A DNA stretch of 64,000 bases from Polytrichum commune (GCA_950295325.1 OX485806.1:31744001-31808000); one strand, 5' to 3'. Shown: positions 48,670 to 60,781, counted from the stretch's first letter. Made by a program: numbers and translations. Notes: generated from the sequence alone by a model not told the origin.

Positions 48670-50078
48670 CTTGCCTCCAATGCCCAATATATAGTTTATT
48701 ATAGTGTAAAGTCGACAAATCCATGGCCTTACACATGTCACCGGAGCCTCCGGTCATTTAGTATTATTTCAAGGTGTGCTACACGATGTACTTGTCAATG
48801 TGTGCAAATAGATCATGCTATGTCTCCATGTCACGTTCTCTTTTTCACTACAATAATACACTCAAGAATGCATATAAAACACTAGATTATGAACTTCCAA
48901 CTTTGTATGTTACAAAAGCTTTACAACTTAACCACAAGATTGTGATTGCCTATGAACTTGAACCACCCAATGAATAGGAGAGAGACAAAAGATCCTCTCT
49001 CCTCCCTGAGCTCCCTTTTATGCCAAAGACACTACTTTTACTTTCTATTTCTCATATAGGTAAAGTCTTCTGTTCATAGCTCTATCTTTGGGTTCTACTG
49101 CAAATCTTCTATCTTTTGGCTCAATCACAATCTGCTAGTTGGAACTATCTAATTCCAATTTGATCGATTTATCCATTATTCTAGTCAAAATTGTCTAATT
49201 CCAACTATCTCCATTCATTCATTTGTCTAGTTGTTTTTGTCTAATTCCAACTAGATTCATTTATTCATTGAACTCCCATGAATAATATCCATCCGTTAGG
49301 TGTTGTCTAACTCCCATCCCTATCTTCTAGTTGGAGTTGTCTAACTCCACTGCAAAGATCTTTCGATTGGGAGTTGTTTAACTTCCATGCACACTTCCTT
49401 CATGGGTTGTCTAGCCCTTATGCATTATTGTTTCTTGGGTTGTCTAACCCAATTCTTCTTTGGAGTTTTCTAACCTAAAACACCATTTGCTCACATGCTA
49501 AGTACAACAAAATATGTTTAGTCTTTAGTTCTTGCATAAGCAAACCTTAAATCTTTTGATCCAAGGTTATCACACTCCACTTGGTTTTTACTTATGAAGA
49601 AACTATTTAACATATGCTTTGTGTTCAACTATACCCTTGCTTCTAAGTGTCCAGAATAAGTCAAAAAACAAGATGTAGCACCTACGTCAGCCTTGGGGAG
49701 GGACCTAATCCAACATGGACACCTATTTTCACGCCATGAATAACATATGTTTTACCATTAAGTGGTAAAACTGATTGGTTTCGATTAGTAGATGGGAACA
49801 AATTTGACTTGGAACCACTCGGTGACTATCCTTACTTCTTCATTATGAATGGGCTATTCATTGAAAGTCTCCGGCTATAGATTGCGTAAGTTATTATTTG
49901 ATGCCATTCTTTGTTGGATGATGTATGAGAGGTACGTTCATAAAGAATACGACACCGGAACCAAATTAAAGACTCCAAAATAGTTTAGTCCAAGTCATTT
50001 GAGATGGATACGGCCACAAACCTTTAGGGGGGCAAGTTTTTGTGTTGGATGGATGAGAGGTGCACTCATATGCAATAA
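48670..50078. other. Intergenic DNA with a diverged minisatellite
   Basis: Between about 49080 and 49475 the phrase 'gttgtctaa(t/c)tcc(a/c)a' recurs at irregular 30-60 bp steps, with variants such as 'gttgtttaacttcc' and 'ggttgtctaaccca'. The reading frame is not kept. No gene is seen. Confidence 0.55.
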
Positions 50079-50465
50079 TAAGGTATGCATGTGTTATGTG
50101 GTTGCTTTTCTTAATAGGACCCTAGATTTGATTGGTATGTGGTTTAGTGAGGACCAAAGGACATACATCATAAAGACACATGTTAAAAGAGATTGGACTA
50201 TGTCTTCGAACATGAATAACTACTCTACACTCAACAATGTACACAATTGGGATGACCTATGTATTTAGTTAAGAAATCAACAGACATGCACTACCGATAG
50301 CCATAACCCGGCCATAACTAAAGCATGGGAGATCCAATTTTCAATCCGATTTTTGAATACGTTTCATCGTAGTTTTGCTAATGAAACACAAGTTTTGTTT
50401 TGTTGTGAATTTGATTGGTAGAAGTTGGAGAACATGAAAAATAACCAAATAGCACCCACAAACCG
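50079..50465. mobile_element. R1-family MITE, TA-flanked
   Basis: It begins AGGTATGCATGTGTTATGTG after TA (50077-50078) and ends AGCACCCACAAACCG before TA (50466-50467). It contains a single copy of the 137-bp unit found amplified at 25679-26487. Confidence 0.75.
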
Positions 50466-50467
50466 TA

Positions 50468-52321
50468 ATTCCCTCTGGAGAAGTTCTTCGTATTATACGG
50501 GGGTTCACATCCAGGCAATGAACGGAATTGGATGAATGTGCTCCAGAAGATTATCATCCACGGGGAATTGTGACGACGCTCTCCCGCCACCTGCGCCGCA
50601 CCCTACGGAAGCTCCCCTTACCTTCGGAGAGAACCCCCACCACTCAATTTTCCAACCGACGGATAGACTGCGGGGAGGTGTGGATTAGCCAGGCGTCCAG
50701 AGTGTGGACGGAATCACCACCATTTCGCGCAATCCTGGCGGTAAAAAGTGAAAGAAACAGCGCCATTCAATGATGATTCTGGCACTTTTTTTTTTTTTCC
50801 TTTTTTTCCCCCACTACCGACGGAGAGATGAGTTAAGTCATTAGGCCGCATTTACACTCATCGCACAACATGCAGCCAGATGAATGATGGCATGGGTGGA
50901 CAGACAGAAGACAGGAATCCCATCACCATCTTTTTCACATCGCAATCAGACTCCCACGACTCGCCTCAGTGATCGTAGAAAGTGAAAAAGACTGTGCGAA
51001 TTTTAAACAGTTCATTAGCCCGCGGGCAGAACCAGCGATCATTGACATTTACCTTGTGTGAAAATCTGGTCGCAGGAAAGTGGAGTAACTTTGAAAAGCG
51101 CGTTGGGGGTATTGTTGGATTTAATAATACATTCGTGACTGGATTGCCTGGGAAAGTGGATAAGCTCACCCATTCCAAGGCCGTAGTCATAAGTAGTAGA
51201 GCATCAGCATCGCCTACCGTGTCAAGATCAAGAAAAAAGAAATTGGAAGGAAGAAGAGTAAGAAGGGGGAGTGTCGCTTTTGGGGTTCCATCCGGTTTCA
51301 ATTGATCGGGAGGTTTTGGGAAGTTTTCGGTGGGGGATTTTTGATTTTTGGGGAAATCTTGGTGGGGAGCTTTTGTTTTCGGGAAATTTGTGGTGGGGTT
51401 TGTCGTTCTGGAGTGGATCATTCGATTGCTTCAAGCGCTTGGAATCATCAGCTTTGCCTGCCATTCGAGTCTAGTCTTTTTTGGTTTTTGGTTTCTTTGC
51501 ATTTGATGGTGGGCCGTGGGTTGTGATTGGAGTTGAAGTGACGGGGAGGTTTCTGGGAGGAGGTAGGTTGGAGATTGCCACCGCAAATTTGTGGTGGGTT
51601 AGTTTTTGATTCGTGGGATTTTGGTGGGTTTTGTCGAGGGCCTGGATCATTCGGATTCAAGCGCTTTGCCAATCTTTAGTTTGTTTGCAGTGATTATTAA
51701 TGGCGGGTGGGTCTAGTTACGGGTTGTGATTGGAGTCTAAGTGCGTGGAAGATTCTGGGAGGTGGGTTTGGGGGTAAGTTACTGACAGAATTTTTCTGGT
51801 GGGGGAGTTTCTGATTGGGTAGGGAGCTTTTTCGGGGGGTTTTGTCGTCCTGGATCATTCAATTTGCGCAAAAGTTCGCCATTTCTTGTTTTTCGCAGTA
51901 ATGGCGGATGGGTAGCCTATCCACATGCCAGGCTTGATGAGTGCAAGCCTTGTGTTAAATAAGTATAGTGAGTAAGTTGATGCGAAACACAAGAGTGACA
52001 CAGAGAGGGAAGAGAGAGAATCATCAGAAGTTTTTGATCAAAGAGGTTTGGTTTCCCAATAAGCAGTGTGAAGTTTATGTGACTTGAAGAAGCGACTTCA
52101 GAGACCTGAGATTTCTGTAAGGAGTCTTGATGTGCAACCCATGCGTCAAGTATAGTGGGTTGAGTTGATGCGAAGCAGGCAGTGTGTGTGAGAGAGTGAG
52201 AGAGTTATCAGAGTTTTTGATCGAAGGAGTTTGGTTATGCAATTATAGGCAGTGAGAGATTCATGTGAGTTGAACAAGTGACATTCAGAAGTCTCTAAGG
52301 AGTCTTGCGTTGTGATCCGAA
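50468..52321 (+). promoter_or_regulatory. Upstream region and duplicated leader of the acetyltransferase gene
   Basis: GC-richer, G-rich sequence with two repeat blocks. About 51300-51900 holds three diverged units of roughly 200 bp, each ending 'ttttgtcg...ctggatcatt'. About 51959-52135 and 52147-52315 are two copies of a unit of about 180 bp ('gttgatgcgaa...cagagtttttgatc...gtttggtt...taaggagtcttg'). The second ends right at the start codon, so the likely 5' UTR is tandemly duplicated. Open frames here show no known domain. Confidence 0.6.
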
Positions 52322-55300
52322 ATGTCGGTTCCATGCATGCTTCCCAAGTGTGGGAATGCGGTTTCAAGACCTACTACCGCGGTGGCATTTGCAAAGTCAC
52401 CCAGCGGTCGATTCTTGGCCCTTACCCATCCCAAAGTGGTCGTCGTAGCCCTTCCCTCGCAACATCATCATCAAGGTTCATGGAGCCGCTGCGTGACGGA
52501 GAGGATTGGGGGACGAGATTCAAGGTTAACTGCAAGCGCAGCTCCCTGTGAAGAGCGATTGGAAAGCTCTTCTTCGTCGTCTTCGATTGCAAACGTGGGG
52601 GGGTTCGGTGGAGGCGGAGTGGCATTCGAGTCGAACCTTTTGCAAGATCTGCGAGCCGACTTAGTGTTCGAAGAAGGACGGTCACCCAACCTCATTCGAG
52701 CAGCAGCTTATTTGCGTGCTCTTTGTTTCTACACTTACCCCGAAGGCCGCAGCGAAGAAGGTCTTAAGGTACGGCGCCTTTTATCTCTCTCTCTCTCTCT
52801 CTCTCTAGAGTGCAATGTGGATTACTTTCAGCATGGGCACGGAGTTAACCTGTTGTGACTTGATGATTTTGACGAGCATTGGTTTCGATATTTTTGTATT
52901 CCTTGAAGTATTCTCGATTATCTGAGAATTTAGTGCACTTGCGTGGCGTAGGCTCGATGAGATTAGACGATTTTTTGCCTGATTTTTGCTGCTTATTGTA
53001 GCCGTGTGCTGGGCAGTAGAAGTTTAGTTTGCTGTTTCTGAGAGTTTCTTTTTTGGGCACTGTGTTTCTATACTTACCCTCAAGGCCGCAGTGAAGATGG
53101 TCTTAGGGGTTAAGTAGATGTTCCTTACCTTTTCTTGATTCCTCCCCCCCTCTGTCTGTCTCTGTTCTGGCATCTTGAATTCTGGAGTCCAATGTGGATG
53201 ATTTTCAGCATGGGCACGGAGTTAAACCATCTGTGACTGGATCTTGTTGAAGAGCATTGGCCTTGAAATTTCTTTTGCAACTTCAACCCTCAAGATTCTG
53301 AGAATTTTGTACACTTCGGTGGCCTAGGCTCGGTGAGGTTAGATGAAGTTTTGGGATGCATGGGCCTTGCGTGATTTTTGCGTTTAGTGTAGCCGTGTGT
53401 GAGGTTGCGGAAGTTTAGTTTGCTGTCGTGTAATTTCTGAGAATTTATTATTTGCGTGCTATCTGTTTCTATACTTACCCTGAGGGCCACAGCGAAGAAG
53501 GTCTTAAGTTATGGCGCCTTTCTTGATCTATGTCTCCGTCTCTTTCTCTATTCTGGCGTCTTGAACCCTAGAGTGCAACGTGAATGACTTTCAGCCTGGA
53601 CATTGCTTTAGCCATTTGTGACTTGATCTTGTTAAAGAGCATTGGCTTCGAAATGTTTTTGGCATCTTCAACCCTTCACATTCTGAGAATTTTCCACTCT
53701 TTGGTGGCGTAGGCTCGGTGACGTCAGATGAAGTTTTGGGATACATGGGCTTTGCCTGATTTTTTCTGTTCAGTGTAGCTGTGTATGAGGTAGCAGAAGT
53801 TTAGTTTGCTGTTGCCTAATCTCTGAGAGTTTCTTACTTGAACACTCTCCAAATCTATACTTAACCCTGAGGTCCGCAGTGAAGAATGTCTTAAATTCTG
53901 GCGCCTTTTCTTGATTTATCTCTTGGTCTCTCTCTGATCTGGTGTTTTGAGCCCCAGAGTGCAATGTGGATTGCATTCAGCCTGGGCCCAACTATTCCCG
54001 TCACTAAAAAACAGGGCATGGAGTTAAACCTTTTGTGACTTGATGTTGTCGACGAGCATTTTGGCTTCAAAATGGTGTATCTGAAACTTCAGCACGTGAT
54101 GTTCTGAGAATTTAGTGCACTTTGGTGGCGTAGGCTCAGTGAGGTGGTGAGGTGAGGGTAGACGAAGTGTTGGGTAGTGGAGGTTTAGTTTGCTGTTGCG
54201 TAATTTCTGAGAGTTTGTGGAGACAGCAGGTGGGAAATAAAGATGCTAGAGAGAAAAAGTTCTGATGTGGAGGTATGGGAGATGGTGGCGTAGTTGCATC
54301 GCAAGATGAAAGCAGATGATGAATTCGGCGCTCTCAGCAACAAAGTGGCCGGCCTAGAGCAAGGATACAAGCGCATCTCCTGCCTCCTTGCACTCTTCCC
54401 CATCAGCCACTTCTCTAAGGCTGCCATCGATCTCCATCCTGCGTTGAAGGTAAGAGAAGTTTGATGCTCACTAAATAATGTCCATGTATCTCATAAGCTG
54501 AATGTTGTTATTTCCGCATAGTGTCAGGTTGATAATTGGCTTCTCAGCGATGTTGGGTGGAATTCAATGAACCCAAATACAAGTTTGGTAGGATTTCCAT
54601 GAATCATGATAAACCACTTCAGAAATGATTCTGCCCTATGTAATTTACAAAAAGGGTGTAGGATTTCTATGAATGTTGATTTCACCTTAGGAATGTTTCT
54701 GCTCCATGTGAAGTACAATCGGTTTGGTAGGGTTTCTAATCACTTCAGGAATGTTTCTGTTCCATGTAATTTACAAGAAGTTTGGTAGGACTTTATTTCC
54801 ATTAATGATGATCACCTACCTCAGGAATGTTTCTACTCCATGTTATTTTACAAGAGGAGCTTATCCTTGGTATCGTTGTTTGAGCAGGTGAAGCTGGCAA
54901 ACGGAGAAGAGCACTTTCTTGTGGGATCTCTGGATTTGAACCAAGGCTTGCGGCTACCAGGGGAGATTATTGGGAATCAACCTGAGGTGGGCTCCCCATT
55001 TCTTGCTAGGACGCCCTCTCTCTCTCCCTCCGCATCTTCAAGAGCAACTCAAGTAACACCCTGCTTCACCCTCCCTCGCATTCAATCCCAGTTCTCCTAG
55101 GTTGATCTGCAGGCATTAAGCATCCTGTTCTCAGTACAATTACCTTGACTTTTCAAGATAAGTTACATCTGTTTCTGTTTACAGAGTGCTTTTTTAGGAG
55201 GATTTGTATCCTTTATCCAGGGTCAAGGGGAGTGAAACTTGCCTGAAGTTGGTGTAAGAAACTTCTATTTAAGTAGATCAATTCCGGCCTGGCATCAAAT

Positions 55301-56320
55301 GCACTGAATCCAAGGATGATGCCTTCAAACCCTCCCTAGAATTAAGCTTGCAGTGTTTTTTGAGGCCGATTTTGCACGATATCTGCTTGATGCTCACAGC
55401 TCCTTGCTGGACTTCTGTACTATCCTAAGCACCTGCATGGCTTATGACTTTTTTCTTTCTTGAAGATCACCTCAGTGAGTGGTGATTTTAAGTACACCTC
55501 CAGGATAGCGTTGAAGTATGTAAAGGTCTTTTTACCATCATCCAAGTTTTGCTGTTTCCCGAGTTTCCTGAGGTTTTCGTCTATTAAAGCACATCAACTT
55601 CTAGGATATGAAACACACGATTAGTTCAAGACCATTAGCAAATCCAAATGGAGACCGTAACCATTTTCCTCATAATCTCTGAAGCTCACATGAATATCTT
55701 ACTCTTTATCAAAGTGAAGGTTCGCTTTGTTATTTAAGGATCAAATAGGTCCCCCCAATTATGTTGACTATTTAGCCTATTTCTTTTAAGCACATGTCTT
55801 TTTGGTGTCCATTCTTAGATCCACACCAAACCATACACCACTTGAATGTAGGAGGTGTTTGATGCACTTACTTTGGCTCGCCCTACTTTGTTATGGATGT
55901 GGCTGACTATGTAAATGTGGATGGGAATACAGGGACCTGATGCAGAGCGCAAAAGAGGTTACCTCTCAAATGTGTGTGTGGCTCCCCAGGTCCGGCAAAG
56001 AGGTGTTGGTGCAGCCCTCCTTTTGCAGGCGCAAAAAGCTGCACAGCGTTGGGGTATGCCCAGAATCTTGACCAATTTCTTTATTTACCTTGACGAACAT
56101 TTTTGACACATGTTGCTCACCTTAGTTCATTATTGGTTTGTTAACAGGGGTAAGCAACTTGTATGTCCATGTCGTGGCCTCAAATGAGGCGGCAGTGAAG
56201 CTTTACAAGAAATGTGGCTTCATATTCGAAAAGGAGGAATCTGCTTCAGAAGCAAGATCACTTGCTCGGCCGCGCCGCTTGTTATTGCACAAGCCTCTAT
56301 GTACCCCATCCACAGCATAG
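52322..56320 (+). CDS. GNAT-family N-acetyltransferase, plastid-type (five exons, 331 aa)
   Basis: It transfers acetyl from acetyl-CoA to protein amino groups; plant members with this layout act in plastids on N-termini and lysines. Exons by GT-AG and phase are 52322-52768, 54294-54449, 54888-54986, 55933-56053 and 56148-56320 (996 nt). Residues 1-80 are Ser/Arg/Ala-rich and poor in acidic residues, like a transit peptide, with a Ser/Gly-rich linker to about 100. The core has YLSNVCVAPQV (244-254), the acetyl-CoA loop R-QRGVG (255-260), LYVHVVASNEAAVKLY with Tyr294, and KKCGF. The C-terminal RPRRLLLHKPL is typical of plastid GNATs. No key motif is missing. Substrate is not predictable. Introns 1 and 2 carry tandem arrays and intron 3 an R2 fragment. 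Confidence 0.9.
52700..54225. repeat. Tandem array in intron 1 built from the exon 1 end
   Basis: Four units of about 345-395 bp start at about 52713, 53058, 53452 and 53836. Each begins with a version of 'tttctacacttaccc...ggccgcagcgaagaaggtctta', the last 50 bp of exon 1. Each continues through the donor region into 'gcaatgtggat..ctttcagc..gggc' and 'gaagtttagtttgctgt'. Only the first unit has the used donor (AAG/GTACGG). Later units carry GGGGTTAAG, AAGTTATGG and AAATTCTGG at that place. The third coding-like copy is still open; the others are mutated. Confidence 0.9.
54580..54855. repeat. Tandem array in intron 2, about four units of 65-75 bp
   Basis: The line 'gtttggtaggatttc..tgaat...cttcaggaatgtttctg..ccatgtaatttacaag' recurs from about 54583, 54651, 54719 and 54780. 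It ends about 30 bp before the exon 3 acceptor. It is non-coding. Confidence 0.85.
55590..55860. mobile_element. R2-family fragment in intron 3, inverted
   Basis: The lines 'ctaggatatgaaacacacgattagt', 'cacatgaatatcttactctttatcaaagtgaag' and 'acacatgtctttttggtgtcc' are the reverse complement of R2. The outer ends are eroded. Confidence 0.65.
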
Positions 56321-58604
56321 TTTTAGAATGCTTTTTGGAATATCTGAAGATTTATTTTGCTAGTTTGTATACTACCATTTCATACAAGGGATCGTTCTTC
56401 ATGATCTCACAGAACTCTAGCGTAGTTTTTCATTGGTAGGTTGTACAATTGTAGGGTTAGTGATAGGATCTCAATTTTATTGCCTCTTCCAGGAGGCAAT
56501 TTATCACAGCTGGGGTGGTGAAGCATTGTCACTGCTGGCACATTTGAAATTGATCATTCACAAGTTTCTTTTCTTTTTCAGAAATCATCATTTGTCTTTT
56601 GTAGATTGTGGGTCTTGATCTTCACAATCACGTCGAGTATTCTGCTTGTGGTCTAAGTTTTATGATAGGATGTTTGTTTAAAGTGAATGTACGATGCTCA
56701 TGAACTTCTCATTTTGTGATTGGTAATATTGGAATGTATGCAAGACTGAAATTATGGTGGCACTTAGCTCGACTTCCTACAAAAAAAATCAACTACCTGA
56801 CATTTCTGGATCATTTGGACGCAGTTAGCATATCTGGTGCTCGGCTGTTGCTGTTACCTGCTGCTTCTCAGAATCATCAGTTGAGACCAGGCACCACCTA
56901 AACATGATCCAGGTGAACACATCACATCTGAGAGGAAAACATCTGGTGAGTCTACAAGGTCCAAGTTACAAAAGCTAGTGGTGAGTGTTCTTGCGAGGTT
57001 TCCATCACTCAACAACTCAAGGTCCACAAAGTTGTGTTTTGCTTTCAGATAATTCCAAACACCTGTCGAATTCATACCCACTTGGACTCGGGTACTAAAA
57101 ACAATAAGGTAAGCTTGAATGCACAAGTAGTGTTTTAAAATCAAAGATGAACATCTTAGGGATGTCAGTGGTGGGAAACAAATTGATGAGCTGAATGACA
57201 AACATGAAAGTGGCTACACTTAGGAAATGAAGAAACTGATAAGTCGGAAGTACAAATCAGCTTGTATATGCTTTGTGTCCTATGCCCATGAGTACACCTC
57301 AGTTGTCTCCCAGGAGGAAAACACTGGGTCATGTGTTTTGAGCCAATTGCACTTGCTTGGTTTCAAGCTCTTGATCGTGATCTACCCCTCCTCGACACTT
57401 CATCTAAAACTGCCACACAAGTAATAAAAGAAGCACTTTATCTTGCAAAAAATATGTGTTTTGCATGCTACCCAACAAGAATAGTGTCAGGTTCACACTA
57501 AAATGGAACAACTGCCACAAGGTGACACTGTCTTCACAAATTAGTCCCCTCCCCTCTCCCTCTCCCTCAAAGATGTCCCCTCAACTTCTCCCTCTTTGAT
57601 CAAACCACATTTGTGCTAACCAATTATTTCTAACCTGTACTCTGTCTTAAACATATGAAACATTTGCTGCGAGGGAAGAAAAATGTATGCATTGGTTTTC
57701 ACTTGTGTAGTCTATGATATGCTTTTAAACTTGCAACTTATGAAACTTTGCAATTCGTGTAAATTGCCTGTGGGCGCCTCTGCTCCCACAATGACTGGGA
57801 AACTCATAATTTCCTCAAGTATCAAACCCTTAAGACTGACTAGTAAAACATCTAATTAGAACAATGTCTCAACATTGTGGGTGCAGTCGCTCAACTACCT
57901 GTCAAAGGAGAACCTTATTAGTACGTTTCATGATGGTATGGTCACCTGGTCACTGGAAGAAGGGCTTGTAGCTCACGGAATCCAAGCATGTGTCAGCAAT
58001 ATATCATCATCAATGATCAGGATACCCATAACACCAAAATTTAGTGTTGGTGACATTTGATGTGCTATCTAGAAGAGGACTTGTAGCACTACATTGAATG
58101 ATTGATGAGACCTCTTTTTCTCCTGTGATAGACACCTTCAAGCACTCAAATTGTAGTGAAATATGTACTGACAGAGAACCCTCATATGGTGGTGGTAGGA
58201 TCTTTCTATATTCCATAGTAATATGCGAGTCTAAACTGATGTTTGACTGGTGTATAGCTGCATACATGCTCAATGCGCGCTTCCAATCCAGAGTAATATC
58301 AAAGAGCCTACCCAGCTGGTATCAAAATTAATGTAGCATCCAGGTTGAATATTGATGCTTGGTGGGTATCACAGGATGACATAAAATCCTTCTATAGCTG
58401 TATTAATATTTGGGCAATACCATCCTAATTCAAATTACCTATGTCTATATAAAGGTTCTTGCATCATACATAGACCTGAATGATAATAAGGAATTTAAAA
58501 AACCCTCAAACAATTGCACCCTACCAATCGCAGATTATTTTCTAAAATCCTCATTATTTACACTTGAGTACATAAAGGAAATGTGATACAGCTCAACACC
58601 AGTA
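56321..58604. other. Intergenic DNA downstream of the acetyltransferase gene
   Basis: Ordinary composition; the 3' UTR probably lies at the start. The 115-aa minus frame at 56854-57201 and the plus frames at 57227-57424 and 57875-58331 show no motif I recognise. A decayed retro-element or old gene cannot be excluded. Confidence 0.45.
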
Positions 58605-58957
58605 CACAAGATGTTACACTTGGTGTCATTGTAGTAACTTTTCTAATGACACTTCTTATGAATAAGTTCACAATAGTTGTCATCCCAACTTATTTTACTT
58701 CATCCACTTTTGATATATCTTGCATCCAAACATTGCTGTAATGTAATATTGTCGAGGATGATTGAAATTTGGATGAGATTTCACTTAGTAAGTGACAATA
58801 ATTGCAACATTGGGCATTATAGATTTACAAACTTTCTTACAAAGAATGACAAATAATGTTAGATTTACGTTTAGTGTTAATGACACAACAAGGGCGGTTT
58901 ACATCTTGTATTGAGCAAGGCAAATAGAATTGGTGACACTGAATACAATATTTAGTG
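58605..58957. mobile_element. CACTA-ended, TA-flanked MITE
   Basis: The left end CACAAGATGTTACACTTGGT and right end CACTGAATACAATATTTAGTG are inverted over about 25 bp with mismatches. TA lies outside both (58603-58604, 58958-58959). It is a 353-bp relative of 24842-25209 in opposite orientation. Confidence 0.78.
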
Positions 58958-58959
58958 TA

Positions 58960-59178
58960 GTCTAAGACCACTGGCAGTGGTTTCTCCTCGAGATTACATT
59001 CTTTGGCGTGCATTGAACTGGTTACTGAATCCAGCATTGAACTAAACCAAATACCTGTTACCCATACAATCTCAGCCACAATCTGAAATTCAGTAATTCG
59101 TATGATCTACATGATTTAAACCAATTCAATACTATATTGATGTTTACAACTGAAGAATGTCACAGCAAAACCCAGGTG
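58960..59178. other. Short spacer
   Basis: Nothing recognisable lies between the MITE and the SINE target duplication. Confidence 0.5.
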
Positions 59179-59190
59179 TCACAAATTTTA

Positions 59191-59556
59191 GATAGATAGA
59201 AACTCCCGTCCCTTTTTAGCAAGGGGCCGGCGTGAATAAAGTGTCCGTTCGTAATGCCAATGACCCGATGCCCACTGGACAAGGGGACATTGGGACAATA
59301 CTACTCTCCCCTTTCGAGGATGGACACTATAGTGACACACTATACTAGTTCCTAGCTAGCCACTAGTGCCTTGAAGATACCGGACATGGTATCCCCCCAA
59401 AGGGCTTTGAGGTACCCATACAACAAGGTCCAAGGACCCCCCACCATAGTTGGGTGGACTAAGGCGGTGAGCACCACGCCGGCATGGGGAATAGAACCCA
59501 CAACCTCCTCATTGGGGGCCATGAGCCCTAACCACCAAGCCAAGGCCCGTGGTGCC
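59191..59556 (-). mobile_element. tRNA-derived SINE with 12-bp target duplication
   Basis: On the minus strand the head carries an A-box-like TGGCTTGGTGG (59532-59542) and a B-box-like GGTTCTATTCC (59488-59498), spaced as in a pol III promoter. The body is 366 bp and ends with a short TATC-type tail. TCACAAATTTTA flanks both ends exactly (59179-59190 and 59557-59568), the mark of target-primed insertion. The tRNA-like head does not fold as a full tRNA, so this is a SINE and not a tRNA gene. Confidence 0.88.
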
Positions 59557-59568
59557 TCACAAATTTTA

Positions 59569-60420
59569 AACCAGAGAAGGAGATATTCTATTTGGCTTCG
59601 ATCTCATACCTTGACGTCTATGCCTGATCTAAGGTATGTGCGCCTTAACTTAGGTGGTGGTCACACCTTTCGTAACTTTGAAACTTGTATTAGGATGGTT
59701 TATAAACCTCTTGCAGTCAATAACATACATAAAAAACGACATGAGCAATGACGAGGTTATGTGTACATGATATATTAACCATTCTACATTCAATCTTGAA
59801 TGAAATTGTTAGAAATTGAGATAGACAGGAGAATGGAGATATACAAGGAAGTTTGAGAAAGGCTATCCACCCAACCAGCCATGAGATTCGAAGTCACATA
59901 AGTTGATGATCTTGAATGTAGTTGGAGTGTGCAATCTAGTGGATTTGAGAGTGTAATGTGGTTGTGGATTTAATCGTGGGAAGAGTGTTGACCGCGTGAG
60001 CAAAGTGCATAACATGTTTGGAATGTTTGAACATGAGAAAAGAGAGGTCAATGAAAGTTTTGATAGAACTAGTTGTGTGGAAATGATTAGGAGAATCTTA
60101 TACATGATATACCATTCTTTGTGAAATAAAATTATACATATACAATTCATGAAATTGATTTTGTGAAGTTGTGAATATGAGTACCAAATCATTTTCACCG
60201 TTTTTCGTATTTCTACCTTAATAAATACACCACCATAGAGCAAGAAAGGAACTATGCTTGCAATGGCTCCTCTACCCATCCTCCTTTTGTTGATCCACTC
60301 ATCAACATTCTTAATATTCCTTCCCCAATATAAACACAAATCCCCTCAAACTAAATCCACAAAACCATGAAAACTTTTTTACCCTCACATACAGTACATC
60401 CACCGGCACTCCATGTCTAC
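59569..60420. other. Intergenic DNA
   Basis: A minus-strand frame of 158 aa (59863-60339) is open but AT-rich, with no family motif, so I do not call it a gene. Confidence 0.45.
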
Positions 60421-60422
60421 TA

Positions 60423-60781
60423 CACTAAAAAGGACATTTAGTGTTTGATTATAGTTAATGTTGTTACCACCATACCATGCTCAACACTAATTTTCAATTT
60501 CTTGGCAATTAGTGTAAACATAAATGTGCCAATGCCTTCCTTATTGTCAGCCCCCTTCCTCTGAAGCATGGATTTCATTGGACTTGCGATTTTAGGGTTG
60601 GCACCTCACGTTCATGCTCGCTAATCTCTCTTTTTATTTTTATTTTTATTTTTATTTTTTTCATATCCTTAATAACACCAAATTCAAACATGTAACTTCT
60701 GCATATTAACATAGTTGATATTTAGTGTTTGAGTTTAAATTTAATGTTTAGTGCATCAAGCACTAAATATCCTTTTTAGTG
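60423..60781. mobile_element. CACTA-ended, TA-flanked MITE
   Basis: The left end CACTAAAAAGGACATTTAGT and right end CACTAAATATCCTTTTTAGTG are inverted, with TA outside both (60421-60422 and 60782-60783). A T-rich (TTTTA)n tract lies inside at about 60632-60660. It is non-coding, 359 bp. Confidence 0.82.

Noticed and set aside
51228-51672. Open frames on both strands in the G-rich tandem units
   Set aside because: Frames follow the repeat composition (Asn/Pro/Lys-rich on one strand, Gly/Trp on the other) and match no family.
56854-57201. 115-aa minus-strand frame, considered as a retro-element fragment
   Set aside because: No gag, protease, reverse transcriptase or integrase motif is visible.
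59470-59545. Possible minus-strand tRNA gene
   Set aside because: Pol III boxes are present, but there is no acceptor stem or anticodon arm, and the unit is a 366-bp element with target duplication; called a SINE.
59863-60339. 158-aa minus-strand frame
   Set aside because: AT-driven composition with no domain, and no promoter or splice context.
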